This document shows, piece after piece, positions 1 through 10,200 of a stretch of 64,000 bases of DNA. A program made the position numbers and the translations under genes. Position 1 is the stretch's first letter, and every line of letters starts with the position of its first letter. The stretch is taken from the NCBI RefSeq assembly GCF_904846035.1, contig NZ_CAJGYT010000001.1, positions 248,001 to 312,000 of the forward strand. The letters are read 5' to 3'. Under the pieces are notes generated by a model. The model was not told the origin of the DNA. It worked only from the letters and a program-made list of their open reading frames with translations, and ran no database searches. The DNA comes from Psychrobacter aestuarii (GTDB taxonomy: Bacteria; Pseudomonadota; Gammaproteobacteria; Pseudomonadales; Moraxellaceae).

Positions 1-1
1 C

Positions 2-1549
2 ATTCAGCGTTATGCGCCCATGCTACGTATCGCAATCCCTTACGGTTTGCTTGCCAGCCGCCAGCTGCGCGCTTTGGCAGACATTACCCGCACCTATGAT
101 AAAGGCTATGGGCACTTTACCACCCGTACCAACATTCAGCTGAACTGGGTCAAGCTTGAAGATGTGCCCGATATTTTGGCAAAGCTTGCTTCTGTACAGA
201 TGCATGCCATTCAGACATCAGGCAACTGTATCCGCAACACCACGACTGACCCTTATGCAGGTATCCACAAAGAAGAGATTGATGACCCGCGTCCGTATTG
301 CGAGATTATCCGTCAGTGGTCAACCTTTCACCCTGAGTTTGCCTTTTTGCCGCGTAAGTTTAAGATTGCCGTTATCGGTACCGAGACTGACCGCGCTTCA
401 ACGCAAGTACACGATGTGGGTCTGCATATCGTCAAAAATGACGCAGGCGAGATTGGCTTTGAAGTCTTGGTCGGCGGCGGTTTGGGTCGTACGCCCATTA
501 TTGGTAAGACCATCCGCGAGTTTTTACCGCGTGAGCATTTGCTCAGCTACCTAGATGCCGTACTTCGCGTGTACAACTTGCACGGTCGCCGTGACAACAA
601 GTACAAAGCACGCATCAAAATCTTGGTTGAGAGCCTAGGCGCGCGTGAGTTTGCCAAGCTTGTTGACGCTGAATGGGAAAAGCACACCAAAGACGGCTCG
701 CTGACTTTGACCGATGAGAACTTTGCCGCTGCAAGCAGCTATTTTAGCGCCCCTGATTACAAAGGCTTTGATGCGCTACAAGTGCAATCAGACTTGCAAA
801 AGCAATTGGATGCGGACAAGGCGTTTGCCGATTGGTATGAGCACAACACCGTTGCGCATAAAGTGGACGGCTACCGCGCGGCAGTGATTTCACTAAAAGC
901 AGGCTTGGTCGATGGTCGTTACGTGCCCGCAGGCGATGTGACCGATACCCAACTTGATGCCCTCGCCGACCTTGCTGAGCGTTACAGCTTTGGTGAGATT
1001 CGCAGCACCTATCAGCAAAACCTTGTCTTTACCGATGTTGAGGTCAATGACCTATACACGCTATGGCAGGCGCTCAGTGAGCTGAACCTCGCGCGCGCCA
1101 ACATCAATACCTTAACCGACATGATTGTCTGCCCAGGTTGGGATTATTGCTCACTGGCGAACGCCACCACGCACAACATCGCTGAGCAAATCGAAAAACA
1201 GTTCGACGACCTTGACTACCTCTATGACTTGGGCGATATTCGCCTCAACATGTCAGGTTGCATGAATGCCTGCGCGCATCACCATACAGGCGACATTGGC
1301 ATCCTCGGTGTGGACAAAAAAGGCGAGCACTGGTATCAAATCAGCCTTGGCGGTAATGCCAGCAATGATGCCCGCTTAGGTAAGATTTTGGGTAAAGCGG
1401 TTCCTGCAGACGATGTCGCTACCACCCTACAGAGCATTTTGGACGTCTATCTTGAGCTGCGCGAAACCACGGAACAAGATGTTGAAGATTTTAGCGCCGT
1501 TGTAGAGCGCGTGGGTATCGCCCCATTCAAGGAGAAAGTGTATGGCTAA
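2..1549 (+). CDS. cysI: Sulfite reductase hemoprotein (CysI/NirA family), 5'-truncated
   Basis: Siroheme/[4Fe-4S] protein that reduces sulfite to sulfide in assimilatory sulfate reduction (or nitrite in some relatives), in the cytoplasm. The reading frame is open from base 2 with QRYAPM before the first ATG at 20. The usual N-terminal part is missing, so the gene starts upstream of the window. The cluster ligands are visible near the C-terminus as CPGWDYC (C-x5-C) followed about 45 residues later by CMNAC (C-x3-C), and the two ferredoxin-like half repeats of the family are recognisable. Its stop overlaps the start of the DUF934 gene by 8 bases, and cysH follows, so the three form one sulfur operon. 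Whether the in vivo substrate is sulfite or nitrite cannot be read from the sequence. The cysH context favours sulfite. Confidence 0.9.
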   Translation: MQRYAPMLRIAIPYGLLASRQLRALADITRTYDKGYGHFTTRTNIQLNWVKLEDVPDILAKLASVQMHAIQTSGNCIRNTTTDPYAGIHKEEIDDPRPYCEIIRQWSTFHPEFAFLPRKFKIAVIGTETDRASTQVHDVGLHIVKNDAGEIGFEVLVGGGLGRTPIIGKTIREFLPREHLLSYLDAVLRVYNLHGRRDNKYKARIKILVESLGAREFAKLVDAEWEKHTKDGSLTLTDENFAAASSYFSAPDYKGFDALQVQSDLQKQLDADKAFADWYEHNTVAHKVDGYRAAVISLKAGLVDGRYVPAGDVTDTQLDALADLAERYSFGEIRSTYQQNLVFTDVEVNDLYTLWQALSELNLARANINTLTDMIVCPGWDYCSLANATTHNIAEQIEKQFDDLDYLYDLGDIRLNMSGCMNACAHHHTGDIGILGVDKKGEHWYQISLGGNASNDARLGKILGKAVPADDVATTLQSILDVYLELRETTEQDVEDFSAVVERVGIAPFKEKVYG

Positions 1550-2129
1550 TCATCATGTATTGAACGCGCATGGCAAGGACATTAGCCATGACGATACGTG
1601 GCTGGCGCTTGAGACGCCTAACCTGCCTGATGGTGTTGCTTTATCAACTGTATCTTTGATTGAGCTGCTAAACCGTCAAGAAAAACAAAGCGTTTTGGTA
1701 CCGCTTGCCGATATGCTAAATGCCAACGGTCAGCTGGGCAATGGTCTGTTAGAGCAAATCTACAGCCTGCTCAAAGAGCACACCAGCCGTCTTGGCGTAT
1801 GGATTACTGCCAACACCGATGCCGATGCGCTTGCAGACATGACTGACTTTTTGCTAGCGCAAGATTTGATTGTGCTGCATGTCCCAAGCTTTGTAGACGG
1901 GCGCGGCTTTAGCTTTGCTGAGACCTTGCGTCAGCTCGGTTATACTGGCGAGATTCGCATTGCAGGGGCGTTTGGTCGCGACCAAATCCCTTACCTATTG
2001 CGCTGCGGTGTAGACACCTTTGTGCTGCGCGAGCATGACATGAAAGGCGATATTGAACAGGCCTTTACCGCGCTAAAGAGCGCTTATGACGGACGCAACG
2101 CGCAGGCATTGCCCCTCTTTAGCCGCTAA
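1542..2129 (+). CDS. DUF934 family protein
   Basis: 195-residue soluble protein of the DUF934 family, which is commonly encoded directly after the sulfite reductase gene in proteobacteria and is thought to assist sulfite reduction. Its biochemical role is not established. The family signature is visible as GRGFSFAETLRQLGY followed by GAFGRDQIPYLLRCGVDTF in the C-terminal half. The start overlaps the cysI stop by 8 bases, which suggests translational coupling, and the sequence GGAGAAAG just before the ATG serves as ribosome binding site. No signal peptide, membrane segment or cofactor motif is visible. Confidence 0.85.
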   Translation: MANHHVLNAHGKDISHDDTWLALETPNLPDGVALSTVSLIELLNRQEKQSVLVPLADMLNANGQLGNGLLEQIYSLLKEHTSRLGVWITANTDADALADMTDFLLAQDLIVLHVPSFVDGRGFSFAETLRQLGYTGEIRIAGAFGRDQIPYLLRCGVDTFVLREHDMKGDIEQAFTALKSAYDGRNAQALPLFSR

Positions 2130-2207
2130 TTTTTATATCATTTTAAACAAAATATGGATTCACATTGCGATGAATCCTTTATAGACAACCCCTACTAAGG
2201 AAGCACT

Positions 2208-2846
2208 ATGAGCCAGCTACACCCAGAACTGAACATCGACCAAGCCAACGCCGAACTAAAAGGCAAGTCACCAGAAGAAATCGTAGCGTGGGCACTGACC
2301 CAAGCCAAAAACCCAATCATCACCACCAACTTCCGCCCTTATGAAGCAGCGATTTTGCATTTGGTCGCCAAGCAGCGCCCTGACATCACCGTACTTTGGG
2401 TAGATTCTGGTTACAACACCGATGCCACCTATCAGTTTGCCAACAAAGTGATTCGTGACCTTAACCTAAACGTGGTGACCTACATTCCAAAACAAACCAG
2501 CGCCCACCGTGACGCGACCATGAATGGCATCCCAAGCATTCATAACCCACTACATGACGAGTTCACTGAGCAAGTCAAACTTGAGCCATTCCGCCGCGCT
2601 TTGGCTGAGCTAAAGCCTGACGTCTGGTTCAACGCGATTCGTAAAGATCAGACCGAATTCCGTCAAAACCTTGACGTACTTAGCCTATCAAAAGACGGCG
2701 TGTTAAAAGTTGCGCCATTGTTTGAAAAAACAGATGCAGATCTAGACGTGTACCTAGAAGAAAACAACCTGCCAAACGAGTTTGATTACTTTGACCCAAC
2801 CAAAGTTGAAGAAAACCGTGAGTGTGGTTTGCACACGCAGCTGTAA
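2208..2846 (+). CDS. cysH: Phosphoadenylyl-sulfate reductase
   Basis: Thioredoxin- or glutaredoxin-dependent reduction of PAPS to sulfite, the step before CysI. The 212-residue protein has the PP-loop ATPase-like fold (ITTNFRPYEAAILH, then VLWVDSGYNT) and the catalytic cysteine in the C-terminal ECGLH motif, six residues from... the very end (ECGLHTQL). The two extra cysteine pairs that bind an iron-sulfur cluster in APS reductases are absent, which points to the E. coli-like PAPS-specific class. It is slightly shorter than E. coli CysH (244 residues). A good ribosome binding site (AAGGAAGC) precedes the ATG. It lies 78 bases after the DUF934 gene and ends at a clear terminator. Confidence 0.92.
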   Translation: MSQLHPELNIDQANAELKGKSPEEIVAWALTQAKNPIITTNFRPYEAAILHLVAKQRPDITVLWVDSGYNTDATYQFANKVIRDLNLNVVTYIPKQTSAHRDATMNGIPSIHNPLHDEFTEQVKLEPFRRALAELKPDVWFNAIRKDQTEFRQNLDVLSLSKDGVLKVAPLFEKTDADLDVYLEENNLPNEFDYFDPTKVEENRECGLHTQL

Positions 2847-2880
2847 TATGCCCTAGAGATTAGAGCACTTATCAGTATAA

Positions 2881-2911
2881 AAAGCGATGATTTTGGTCAT
2901 CGCTTTTTTTG
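2881..2911 (+). terminator. Rho-independent terminator after cysH
   Basis: Inverted repeat AAAGCGATGA / TCATCGCTTT with a short loop, followed by a run of T. It closes the cysI-DUF934-cysH unit. Confidence 0.85.
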
Positions 2912-3013
2912 TGCCTGTGACTTGTCATTATTATCAATAAAATGCTGGCTGGTTTGGGATGAATAGTTGGTTTACAATTATTGACTAATCATCGTTTATT
3001 TAAGTTTTTACTA

Positions 3014-3787
3014 ATGAAACTTCTATTGCCCTCTTTTATTGCTGTTTTAGCCACGCTGTCTGTCGCCTGTAGTACGAACACCGATGCTGCAAAAATAAAC
3101 ACTATGTCTTTAATTGATTATATCAATCCTCAAGACTTAGAGCGCTATGGTTTTTCTAAGACGCAGCTCAACCAGCTTTTTGATAATGATGGCAATGTAA
3201 AAGACACTGCACTTGAGCCAATCTTGGGCAAGCATTATGTGCCCTACCATACCAATGGTTTTACGATTTTATCCAGTGCCCAACATCCCGATCGTATTTT
3301 TGTGATTAAAGACGAAAAATTTATTGCACAGCTTGATGACACAGACACGGTATTGTATGCAGACAGCGTGAACATCCCCGCCATCAATGATGAGTTGATC
3401 CGTTACCGAGCCAAAGACAAACAGCTGACATATCGTGCGGGTAATTTGCTATACGAAGATTTTGGTGTCAATGGTATTGATATCATTTCACAAATCATCC
3501 CTGAGAAAGATAGTGCTTTTGATTACTTTGCAACTGAAGGCTTTGGTTTCACCAATACCAATATTATCGATGCTCCAGTGACAGATAAGCAATGTAAACC
3601 GCTGGCTGGGAATTTTGCTTGTTGCCTGTCATCAAACACAACCTATACGCCATACCGTTTTACCATAAAATCGGGCTGGCAGCCTTTGCCTGATAATCAA
3701 CAGATTACGCGCATTTGTAACAGCGATAATTTTGAGACAGAAAGGCAGGTATTAATAGATACATTATTTAATACAGCGTTTTCTTAA
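3014..3787 (+). CDS. Hypothetical lipoprotein
   Basis: 257-residue protein not recognised as any named family. The chosen ATG gives a classic lipoprotein signal: MKLLLPSFIAVLATLSVACS, with the lipobox LSVAC and the acylated cysteine near residue 19. A TTG 33 bases upstream would extend the frame but places 11 residues before the signal peptide and is less likely. The mature protein is polar and mixed alpha/beta in appearance, with a CCLSS pair in its C-terminal part that might form disulfides. It sits between cysH and cysG in the same direction but is separated by a terminator on its left and 170 bases on its right, so membership in the sulfur regulon is not supported. The base composition is visibly more AT-rich than its neighbours. 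Confidence 0.6.
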   Translation: MKLLLPSFIAVLATLSVACSTNTDAAKINTMSLIDYINPQDLERYGFSKTQLNQLFDNDGNVKDTALEPILGKHYVPYHTNGFTILSSAQHPDRIFVIKDEKFIAQLDDTDTVLYADSVNIPAINDELIRYRAKDKQLTYRAGNLLYEDFGVNGIDIISQIIPEKDSAFDYFATEGFGFTNTNIIDAPVTDKQCKPLAGNFACCLSSNTTYTPYRFTIKSGWQPLPDNQQITRICNSDNFETERQVLIDTLFNTAFS

Positions 3788-3957
3788 AAAATAATCGCTT
3801 ACTATATCTATTCCTAATACCTAAAAATAATAGACTTATAATTACATATAAGAATATATTAATGCCAATTCATTAAGTGAGTCTGCATGTGCTATCCGCC
3901 ATAATGATGCCATATCAGGGCATGTGTCTTGAATAAAAATAGAAATACGAGGCTGCT

Positions 3958-5469
3958 ATGAATACTTTTCCGCTATTTTTCAAATTAACCGCACAAAAGG
4001 TACTGATTGTGGGCGGCGGAGAAGTCGCATTGCGTAAGGCTGACTTATTACAGCGGGCGGGCGCGCACATCACGGTCGCCTCTCAAAATATTAGCGAGCC
4101 ATTGCACGCGCTATTAAGTGCACCTGAACACACGCGCCTGACCCAAAACTATAGCGCCGACTTGCTGGTCGGCTCACGCCTCGTCATTGCCGCGACCGAC
4201 GATATGCCGCTCAATCAGCAGGTGTATCATGATGCGCACGCGCTTGGTATCCCTGTCAATGTGGTCGATACCCCGCCGCTGTGTGATTTTATTTTTCCTG
4301 CCATCATTGACCGCAGTCCGATTGTGGTCGGTATTTCATCGAATGGACAAGCGCCCGTACTTGCCCGCCTACTGCGAGCGCGCCTTGAGACATTGATTCC
4401 GCAAGGTTATGGCAAGCTGGCAGGCTTGGCGGGTCGCTTTCGTGATGAGGTCAAAGCAAACTTGCCGACCTTGACTCGCCGCCGCCAGTTTTGGGAACAG
4501 GCGTTTGAAGGGCGCGTCAGTCAGCTGGTTTTTGCAGGCAAAGAGCGCGACGCCGAAGCGCAACTGCGCGCCGATTTGAATGCCGCCGCCCAGCCTCAAG
4601 ACGAGCACGCTGCCAGCACCAGCCAAGGCGAGGTGTATATCGTGGGCGCAGGTCCTGGCGACCCTGAGCTACTCACCTTTAAAGCGCTGCGTCTGATGCA
4701 GCAAGCGGACGTGGTGTTTTATGATGCGCTGGTGTCGCCACAAGTGCTTGATTTGTGCCGCCGTGATGCGGACAAAATCTACGTCGGCAAAAAACGCAGC
4801 AATCACGCGGTCGCACAGCAAGACATCAATGCCCTGCTCGTCAGTCATGCCAAAAAAGGACAGCGCGTGGTACGTCTAAAAGGTGGCGACCCCTTTATCT
4901 TTGGGCGCGGCGGTGAGGAGATTGAGCAGCTGCGCGCTCAAGGTGTGCGTTATGAGGTCGTACCTGGCATTACCGCAGCGAACGCAGCAGCCAGCTATGC
5001 AGGTATTCCGCTCACGCACCGTGACCACGCGCAATCGGTACGCTACGTCACAGGATTTTTAAAGGCGGGCGAGCCAAACCAGCAGTTTGAATCGCTGTTA
5101 AATCCTAATGAAACCGTGGTGTTTTATATGGGGCTGCACGCATTGCCACGCTTGATTGATGGACTGATTGGCGCGGGGCGCGACGCCGAGACGCCGATTG
5201 CGATTGTGTCCAATGCCAGTATGCCCAATCAGCAAGTACTGACAGGCACGCTAAATACCATCGTCGAGCAGCAGCAGAGCGCGCAGTTGCCCACGCCTGC
5301 CCTATTAATCATGGGCGATGTGGTGGCACTGCACGATACACTGTCTTGGTATGAGGCGCATGATGACCATGACGCCAGCAGCAATTGGCTGCGCGGTGGG
5401 CAGGCAGGCAATGCGGTATTGTCAGATGCGCACATTGCCCATGCCCTGTCGATGATTAATAAAGACTAA
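3958..5469 (+). CDS. cysG: Siroheme synthase, multifunctional
   Basis: Makes siroheme, the prosthetic group of the sulfite reductase encoded at the left edge. The 503-residue protein has the two-module layout of E. coli CysG (457). Residues about 1-215 are the precorrin-2 dehydrogenase/sirohydrochlorin ferrochelatase, with the NAD-binding VLIVGGGEVALRKA motif. Residues about 223-465 are the uroporphyrinogen-III C-methyltransferase, starting at VYIVGAGPGDPELLT and containing VVRLKGGDPFIFGRGGEE. The last 35-40 residues are an extension of unknown use. A rho-independent terminator follows 50 bases downstream. Confidence 0.93.
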   Translation: MNTFPLFFKLTAQKVLIVGGGEVALRKADLLQRAGAHITVASQNISEPLHALLSAPEHTRLTQNYSADLLVGSRLVIAATDDMPLNQQVYHDAHALGIPVNVVDTPPLCDFIFPAIIDRSPIVVGISSNGQAPVLARLLRARLETLIPQGYGKLAGLAGRFRDEVKANLPTLTRRRQFWEQAFEGRVSQLVFAGKERDAEAQLRADLNAAAQPQDEHAASTSQGEVYIVGAGPGDPELLTFKALRLMQQADVVFYDALVSPQVLDLCRRDADKIYVGKKRSNHAVAQQDINALLVSHAKKGQRVVRLKGGDPFIFGRGGEEIEQLRAQGVRYEVVPGITAANAAASYAGIPLTHRDHAQSVRYVTGFLKAGEPNQQFESLLNPNETVVFYMGLHALPRLIDGLIGAGRDAETPIAIVSNASMPNQQVLTGTLNTIVEQQQSAQLPTPALLIMGDVVALHDTLSWYEAHDDHDASSNWLRGGQAGNAVLSDAHIAHALSMINKD

Positions 5470-5520
5470 GCGTTTATTTTATCGCTTATCATTTTGTCAG
5501 CACCTCATTATCTTGAATCG

Positions 5521-5553
5521 CCCCATGTCCTTATGCGTACATGGGGTTTTTTA
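5521..5553 (+). terminator. Rho-independent terminator after cysG
   Basis: Stem CCCCATG / CATGGGG with a 10-12 base loop, followed by TTTTTT. Confidence 0.85.
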
Positions 5554-5666
5554 TTGCCTTACGCTTTGCACAGTACAAAGCGCATTACACAAGCTTGCCA
5601 AATCAGACGTCAGTTGCCCAAATTCTTGTTACAATAGGCTTTTGTTTCCTGACGATATTGTGACCT

Positions 5667-7166
5667 ATGCCGAATGCTGCTCCAACGCTTAACAAACCAT
5701 TGACCGTATTACACACCTCCGACTGGCATTTGGGGCGCAGGCTGTATGGACAGATGCGCTATGAGGAATTTGCCGCGTTTTTGGCGTGGTTACAGGACGC
5801 CATGCACGCGCAGCAGGTGGATATTTTAATCGTGGCGGGCGATGTCTTTGATACCATGACCCCGAGCAATCGCGCGCAGGCACTGTATTACGAATTTTTG
5901 GCGGCGGTTGCCAAGTCCACTTGCCAGCATATTGTGATTGTCGCGGGCAATCACGATTCGCCGAGCTTTTTGGATGCGCCCAGTCAGTTTTTGCGGGCGC
6001 TAAACGTGCATGTGATTGGTACGGCGTGCGACGATGTTAAAGATGAAGTCCTCGTGCTCGATAACGCCGATGGGCAGCCGAGCGCCATTGTCGCGGCCGT
6101 GCCTTATTTGCGTGACCGCGACGTGCGCGGCTCGAGCGCTGGCGAGTCCATGGACACCAAGGATGCCAATGTCGTTAAAGGTATTCAAGCGCATTATGAC
6201 CGTGTTGCTACTATTGCTAAAGAAAAACAAGCCGCGCTGCTGGCGAGCGACTCGCGCCACATCCCCATCATTGCCACAGGGCATCTGTTCGCGGCAGGCG
6301 GCAAGACCACCGAGGATGACGGCGTGCGTGAGCTGTATGTGGGCAATCTTGGCAAAGTCACTGCCGATACCTTTGGCGACAGCTTTGATTATGTGGCGCT
6401 TGGGCATTTGCACGTGCCGCAGCGCGTGGGCGGCTGTGAGCACATCCGCTATTCAGGCTCGCCGATTGCTATGGGCTTTGGCGAAGCACGACAACAAAAA
6501 CAAGTGTTGCTCGTGCAATTTGGCAATGACATCGCACCGATTGACATGAACGTACAGTCCGCACCAACTGAACCAGCACCCAAAGCACAAACACCCGCGC
6601 CTGCGCCTGCGCCACAAAATACGCAAGCAGGCTTTACAGATGACTTGTTTGGCTTTGATATGCTGGATGATGACGAAGAAACAACCGTTTTAGACCAAGA
6701 AAAGCTGCCCGCCGATCCTGTGGCAATACCACCACAAATAACGCGCAAAAACGGCATACATATGCGTATCACACCATTAGCCGTGCCCACCTTCCAGCCT
6801 TTAGCCCAAGTCACAGGGGATATCCGCCACATCACGCGCGCTATCCAAGCGCTACCTGCGAGCCAAGCACACTGGCTAGAGGTCATCTATGATGGCAGCG
6901 ACATCATCACCGATTTGCGCGAGCAGGTACAGGCGCTGGTTGCCGAGCTGCCGCACGAGGTGCTTAAAATCAAAAACAATCAGCGCTATGATAAAGTGAT
7001 GAATCAACAACAAAGTACCGAAACTTTGCAAGATTTGAATGAAATGGATGTCTTTGAGCGCTGTTTGGCACTGCATGCCATCGCTGATGGTCAAAAACCC
7101 ACACTGCGCGATGCCTACGCCCAGATACTGCACCAGTTGCATCATGACGACAAACACGCTGAATAA
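5667..7166 (+). CDS. sbcD: Exonuclease subunit SbcD (Mre11-type nuclease)
   Basis: Nuclease half of the SbcCD complex, which cleaves DNA hairpins and blocked double-strand ends. All calcineurin-like phosphoesterase motifs are present in order: SDWHLG near residue 15, GDVFDT, GNHDSP, GHLF and GHLHVPQ. At 499 residues it is about 100 longer than E. coli SbcD. The extra length is mostly a Pro/Ala-rich then strongly acidic linker at about residues 296-365 (APAPAPAP, then DDLFGFDMLDDDEE) between the nuclease core and the C-terminal capping domain. There is no clear Shine-Dalgarno sequence before the ATG. sbcC follows after 59 bases, so they are probably one operon. Confidence 0.92.
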   Translation: MPNAAPTLNKPLTVLHTSDWHLGRRLYGQMRYEEFAAFLAWLQDAMHAQQVDILIVAGDVFDTMTPSNRAQALYYEFLAAVAKSTCQHIVIVAGNHDSPSFLDAPSQFLRALNVHVIGTACDDVKDEVLVLDNADGQPSAIVAAVPYLRDRDVRGSSAGESMDTKDANVVKGIQAHYDRVATIAKEKQAALLASDSRHIPIIATGHLFAAGGKTTEDDGVRELYVGNLGKVTADTFGDSFDYVALGHLHVPQRVGGCEHIRYSGSPIAMGFGEARQQKQVLLVQFGNDIAPIDMNVQSAPTEPAPKAQTPAPAPAPQNTQAGFTDDLFGFDMLDDDEETTVLDQEKLPADPVAIPPQITRKNGIHMRITPLAVPTFQPLAQVTGDIRHITRAIQALPASQAHWLEVIYDGSDIITDLREQVQALVAELPHEVLKIKNNQRYDKVMNQQQSTETLQDLNEMDVFERCLALHAIADGQKPTLRDAYAQILHQLHHDDKHAE

Positions 7167-7225
7167 TTAACATACTCATCCAGCACTTATTTTTATTCAC
7201 CACTGACCAATTATAAGACCAACAC

Positions 7226-10200
7226 ATGCGCCTTATCGAACTCCGACTCAAAAACCTCAACTCCTTAAAAGGCGAATGGCACATCGATTTTGCTGACCCC
7301 GCCTTTGTCAATGAAGGCATCTTTGCCATTACAGGGCAGACAGGGGCTGGCAAGACCACGATTTTGGACGCCATCTGCTTGGCGCTGTATGGCGAGACGC
7401 CACGCATTAACAGTATCAGCAAAAGCAGCAACGAGGTCATGACGCGGCAGACGGCAGAATGCTTTGCTGAGGTGGTTATTGATTTAAATGGCTCGCACTA
7501 CCGCTGCCGCTGGGGGCAGCGCCGCGCATATAACAAAGCGGACGGCAATCTACAGGACGCCACGCACGAGATTGCCAAGCTCAAACATGACGACAGCAGC
7601 GCAGAAGGGGTACTGTTAGAGAGCAGCCTAAAACACACCAAAAATAAAATTATTGAACTGACGGGGATGGATTTTCAACAATTCACCCGCTCAATACTGC
7701 TCGCACAAGGCAGTTTTTCAGCATTTTTAAAGGCAAAAGCGGATGAACGCGCAGATATTTTAGAAAAAATCACAGGCACGGACATTTACGCGACCATCTC
7801 CAAGCACGTCCATGAAAAAAAACGTGCTGAGGAAGACAAGCTTAAGGCGCTTCAGTCTGTCTTAGAGGGCTTACAGCTGCTTGACGTCGATACCGAGCGC
7901 CAACTAAGCGCCGACTTGCAAGATTATCAGCACCGCCAACAAGGCGCGCAGCAGACCTTAAAAACCCTAAGCGAGCAGCTGGCGTGGCTCGATACGGTCG
8001 ATGCGTTACAAGAAAAATTGCAAAGCGCGCAACATGACTTGCAGCAAGCCAAGCGAGCTGATCAAGATTTTGTTGCCGATGCCGCCCGCCTCGATGCGGC
8101 GACCAAAGCGCTAGAAATCGACAGCCAGTATAGCCAGCTTACCCACACGCGCACGCAGCTGGCGCAACTGTCCGCAGAGGCAGCGCAGATGGCGCACGAC
8201 TTGCCTGAGCAGCAATCACGCACGCAACATGCCAAAGCGCAGCTATCAGCGCAGCAGAATAAACGAAATGCGGCAGAGAATGCCCTACAAAGCGCCCTAC
8301 CTCAGATTGCTGCGGCACGTAAGCTTGATAACGAAATGACCCAGCAGCGATACACCTTAGCGGAGACAAACAGCAGGCATGACACGCTACAGACTGACGT
8401 AGAGACGCTACGCCAAACACTCACGACATACCAACAAACGCTCGATGATAAGCAAAACCAGCTGGGGGCTTTAACGAGCAAACTTGCCCATGCAGGCGAG
8501 CTGACCCAGTTAGACAGCGATATTACCAATTTTGATAATCAATGCAGCCGCTTAAAATCACTATTGCAGCAAAACGCCACACTGGCGGACGACAAGACAC
8601 GCCACACGCAGCAGCTAGACGAACAGCAAAGCGCCTTTGACAAACAACAGCAGCAGCAAGCGCAGCTCACCGCTAGGCATAGCGATGCGCAAACCCATAT
8701 CAACGAGCTGCAACAATCACAAGACGCGCTCACCGAAGTACACGCCGTGGCGCAAATGCGCGTGCTACTAGAGCACATCGACCAGACCAGCTATCAGTTA
8801 ACGCAGCTGTATTTTCATACCGAGCAGCGTCAGACATTAACCGTGCAGCATGCTCAAAATGAGGAAGAAAGCGCGCAGCTTTCCGAAGCACTGGCGCAGG
8901 TGCAAGCGCGTATTGACGACATTAACCAAGAGATTGACGCCAGTAAAGACAAACGCCAAGACAAGCACAACCAGCTGCAACTGCAACAAAAAGTCGCCGC
9001 GCTCGAGCACTATATTGCCGAGTTAAAGGACGGTCACCCCTGCCCGCTGTGCGGCGCGCATGAGCATCCTTATAGAAATGCGCATCCAAATTTGGTCGCT
9101 GACAGTGAAAATATGCAGCTACAGCAGCGCATTGATACCTTAGATGCGCATATTGCCAAATGCACGGCGGATGTCACTGCCGCAACGATTGAGCAGGCGG
9201 GTAAACAAAGCACGCTTACGGGCATCCATACACAGCAAGAAAAAATCCAAGCGCAAATCGAGCAGCACGCCAGCGCGATTGCGGCGTTGATGGACACGCT
9301 CATGCCCAGTGCACGTGACCGTGCGCAGATAACGTCACAAACGGCGGATACATCGACAGACCCAATAGACCCCTTATTACAGACGCTCGTACAGACCCTG
9401 CGCCACACCGAACACGACCGCGATGCACTCACGCACATCGCTACGAGCAAAGACAAGCTGGGGGCAATCAAAACGCGCATAAAACAAGACTTGGTGCATT
9501 ATGACGAGCTTGGTGCGCGCCTCACCAGCGCCCGCCAAACGTTGACGACGATTGAGGCGTCCCAGCACGCGCTGGCAAGTACGCTGTCACAGTATCAAGC
9601 GGATATTAGCATTACCAATAGCGCGCTAAGCGCCGTTAACCATCAGCTGGCGGCGAATTTTGTAGAATTAAAAACCCTGCAATCAGACATTGTGCAGCGT
9701 TTGCATGTTTATGAAGGCATAGACTATCAGGCATCCGCACGCGCGACATTACAGCGCGCTGAGCAAGACATGCAGCCTTTAGCGGACAGTATTGATAACG
9801 AGCGCGCCTTAAGCGAAGCAGATTATCACCCCCATCTTGAGATATTGCGCGAGCAGCGCCGTGCCTTAATTGCGCTCAAACAGCAGTTCGCCGAAGACCA
9901 AGCCGCACAGCACAGCTTGCAGTCTGAGCTTGAGCGATTGCGCACGCATATTGATAATAAGAATGCGCAGCTGGACAAAGACGCGGCTACCCTCGCACAG
10001 CTGGCGCAAACCATCACTGAGCGCAGCGACACGCTGGCACGTCTACACAAGGAGCGTACCCAAGCCTTTGCGCCGACCGACATTGACGCCGCTGAGCGCG
10101 AATTGCGGGACACGCTGACGCAGGCGCAAGAGGCGCAAAGCAGCGCACAGCGCCAGCTGGATACGGCCGAGCACAGCACGCAGCAGCTGATAACGCGGCA

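Noticed and set aside
2981..3013. TTG start for the lipoprotein gene
   Set aside because: It adds 11 residues before an otherwise ideal lipoprotein signal peptide and has no ribosome binding site; ATG 3014 fits better.
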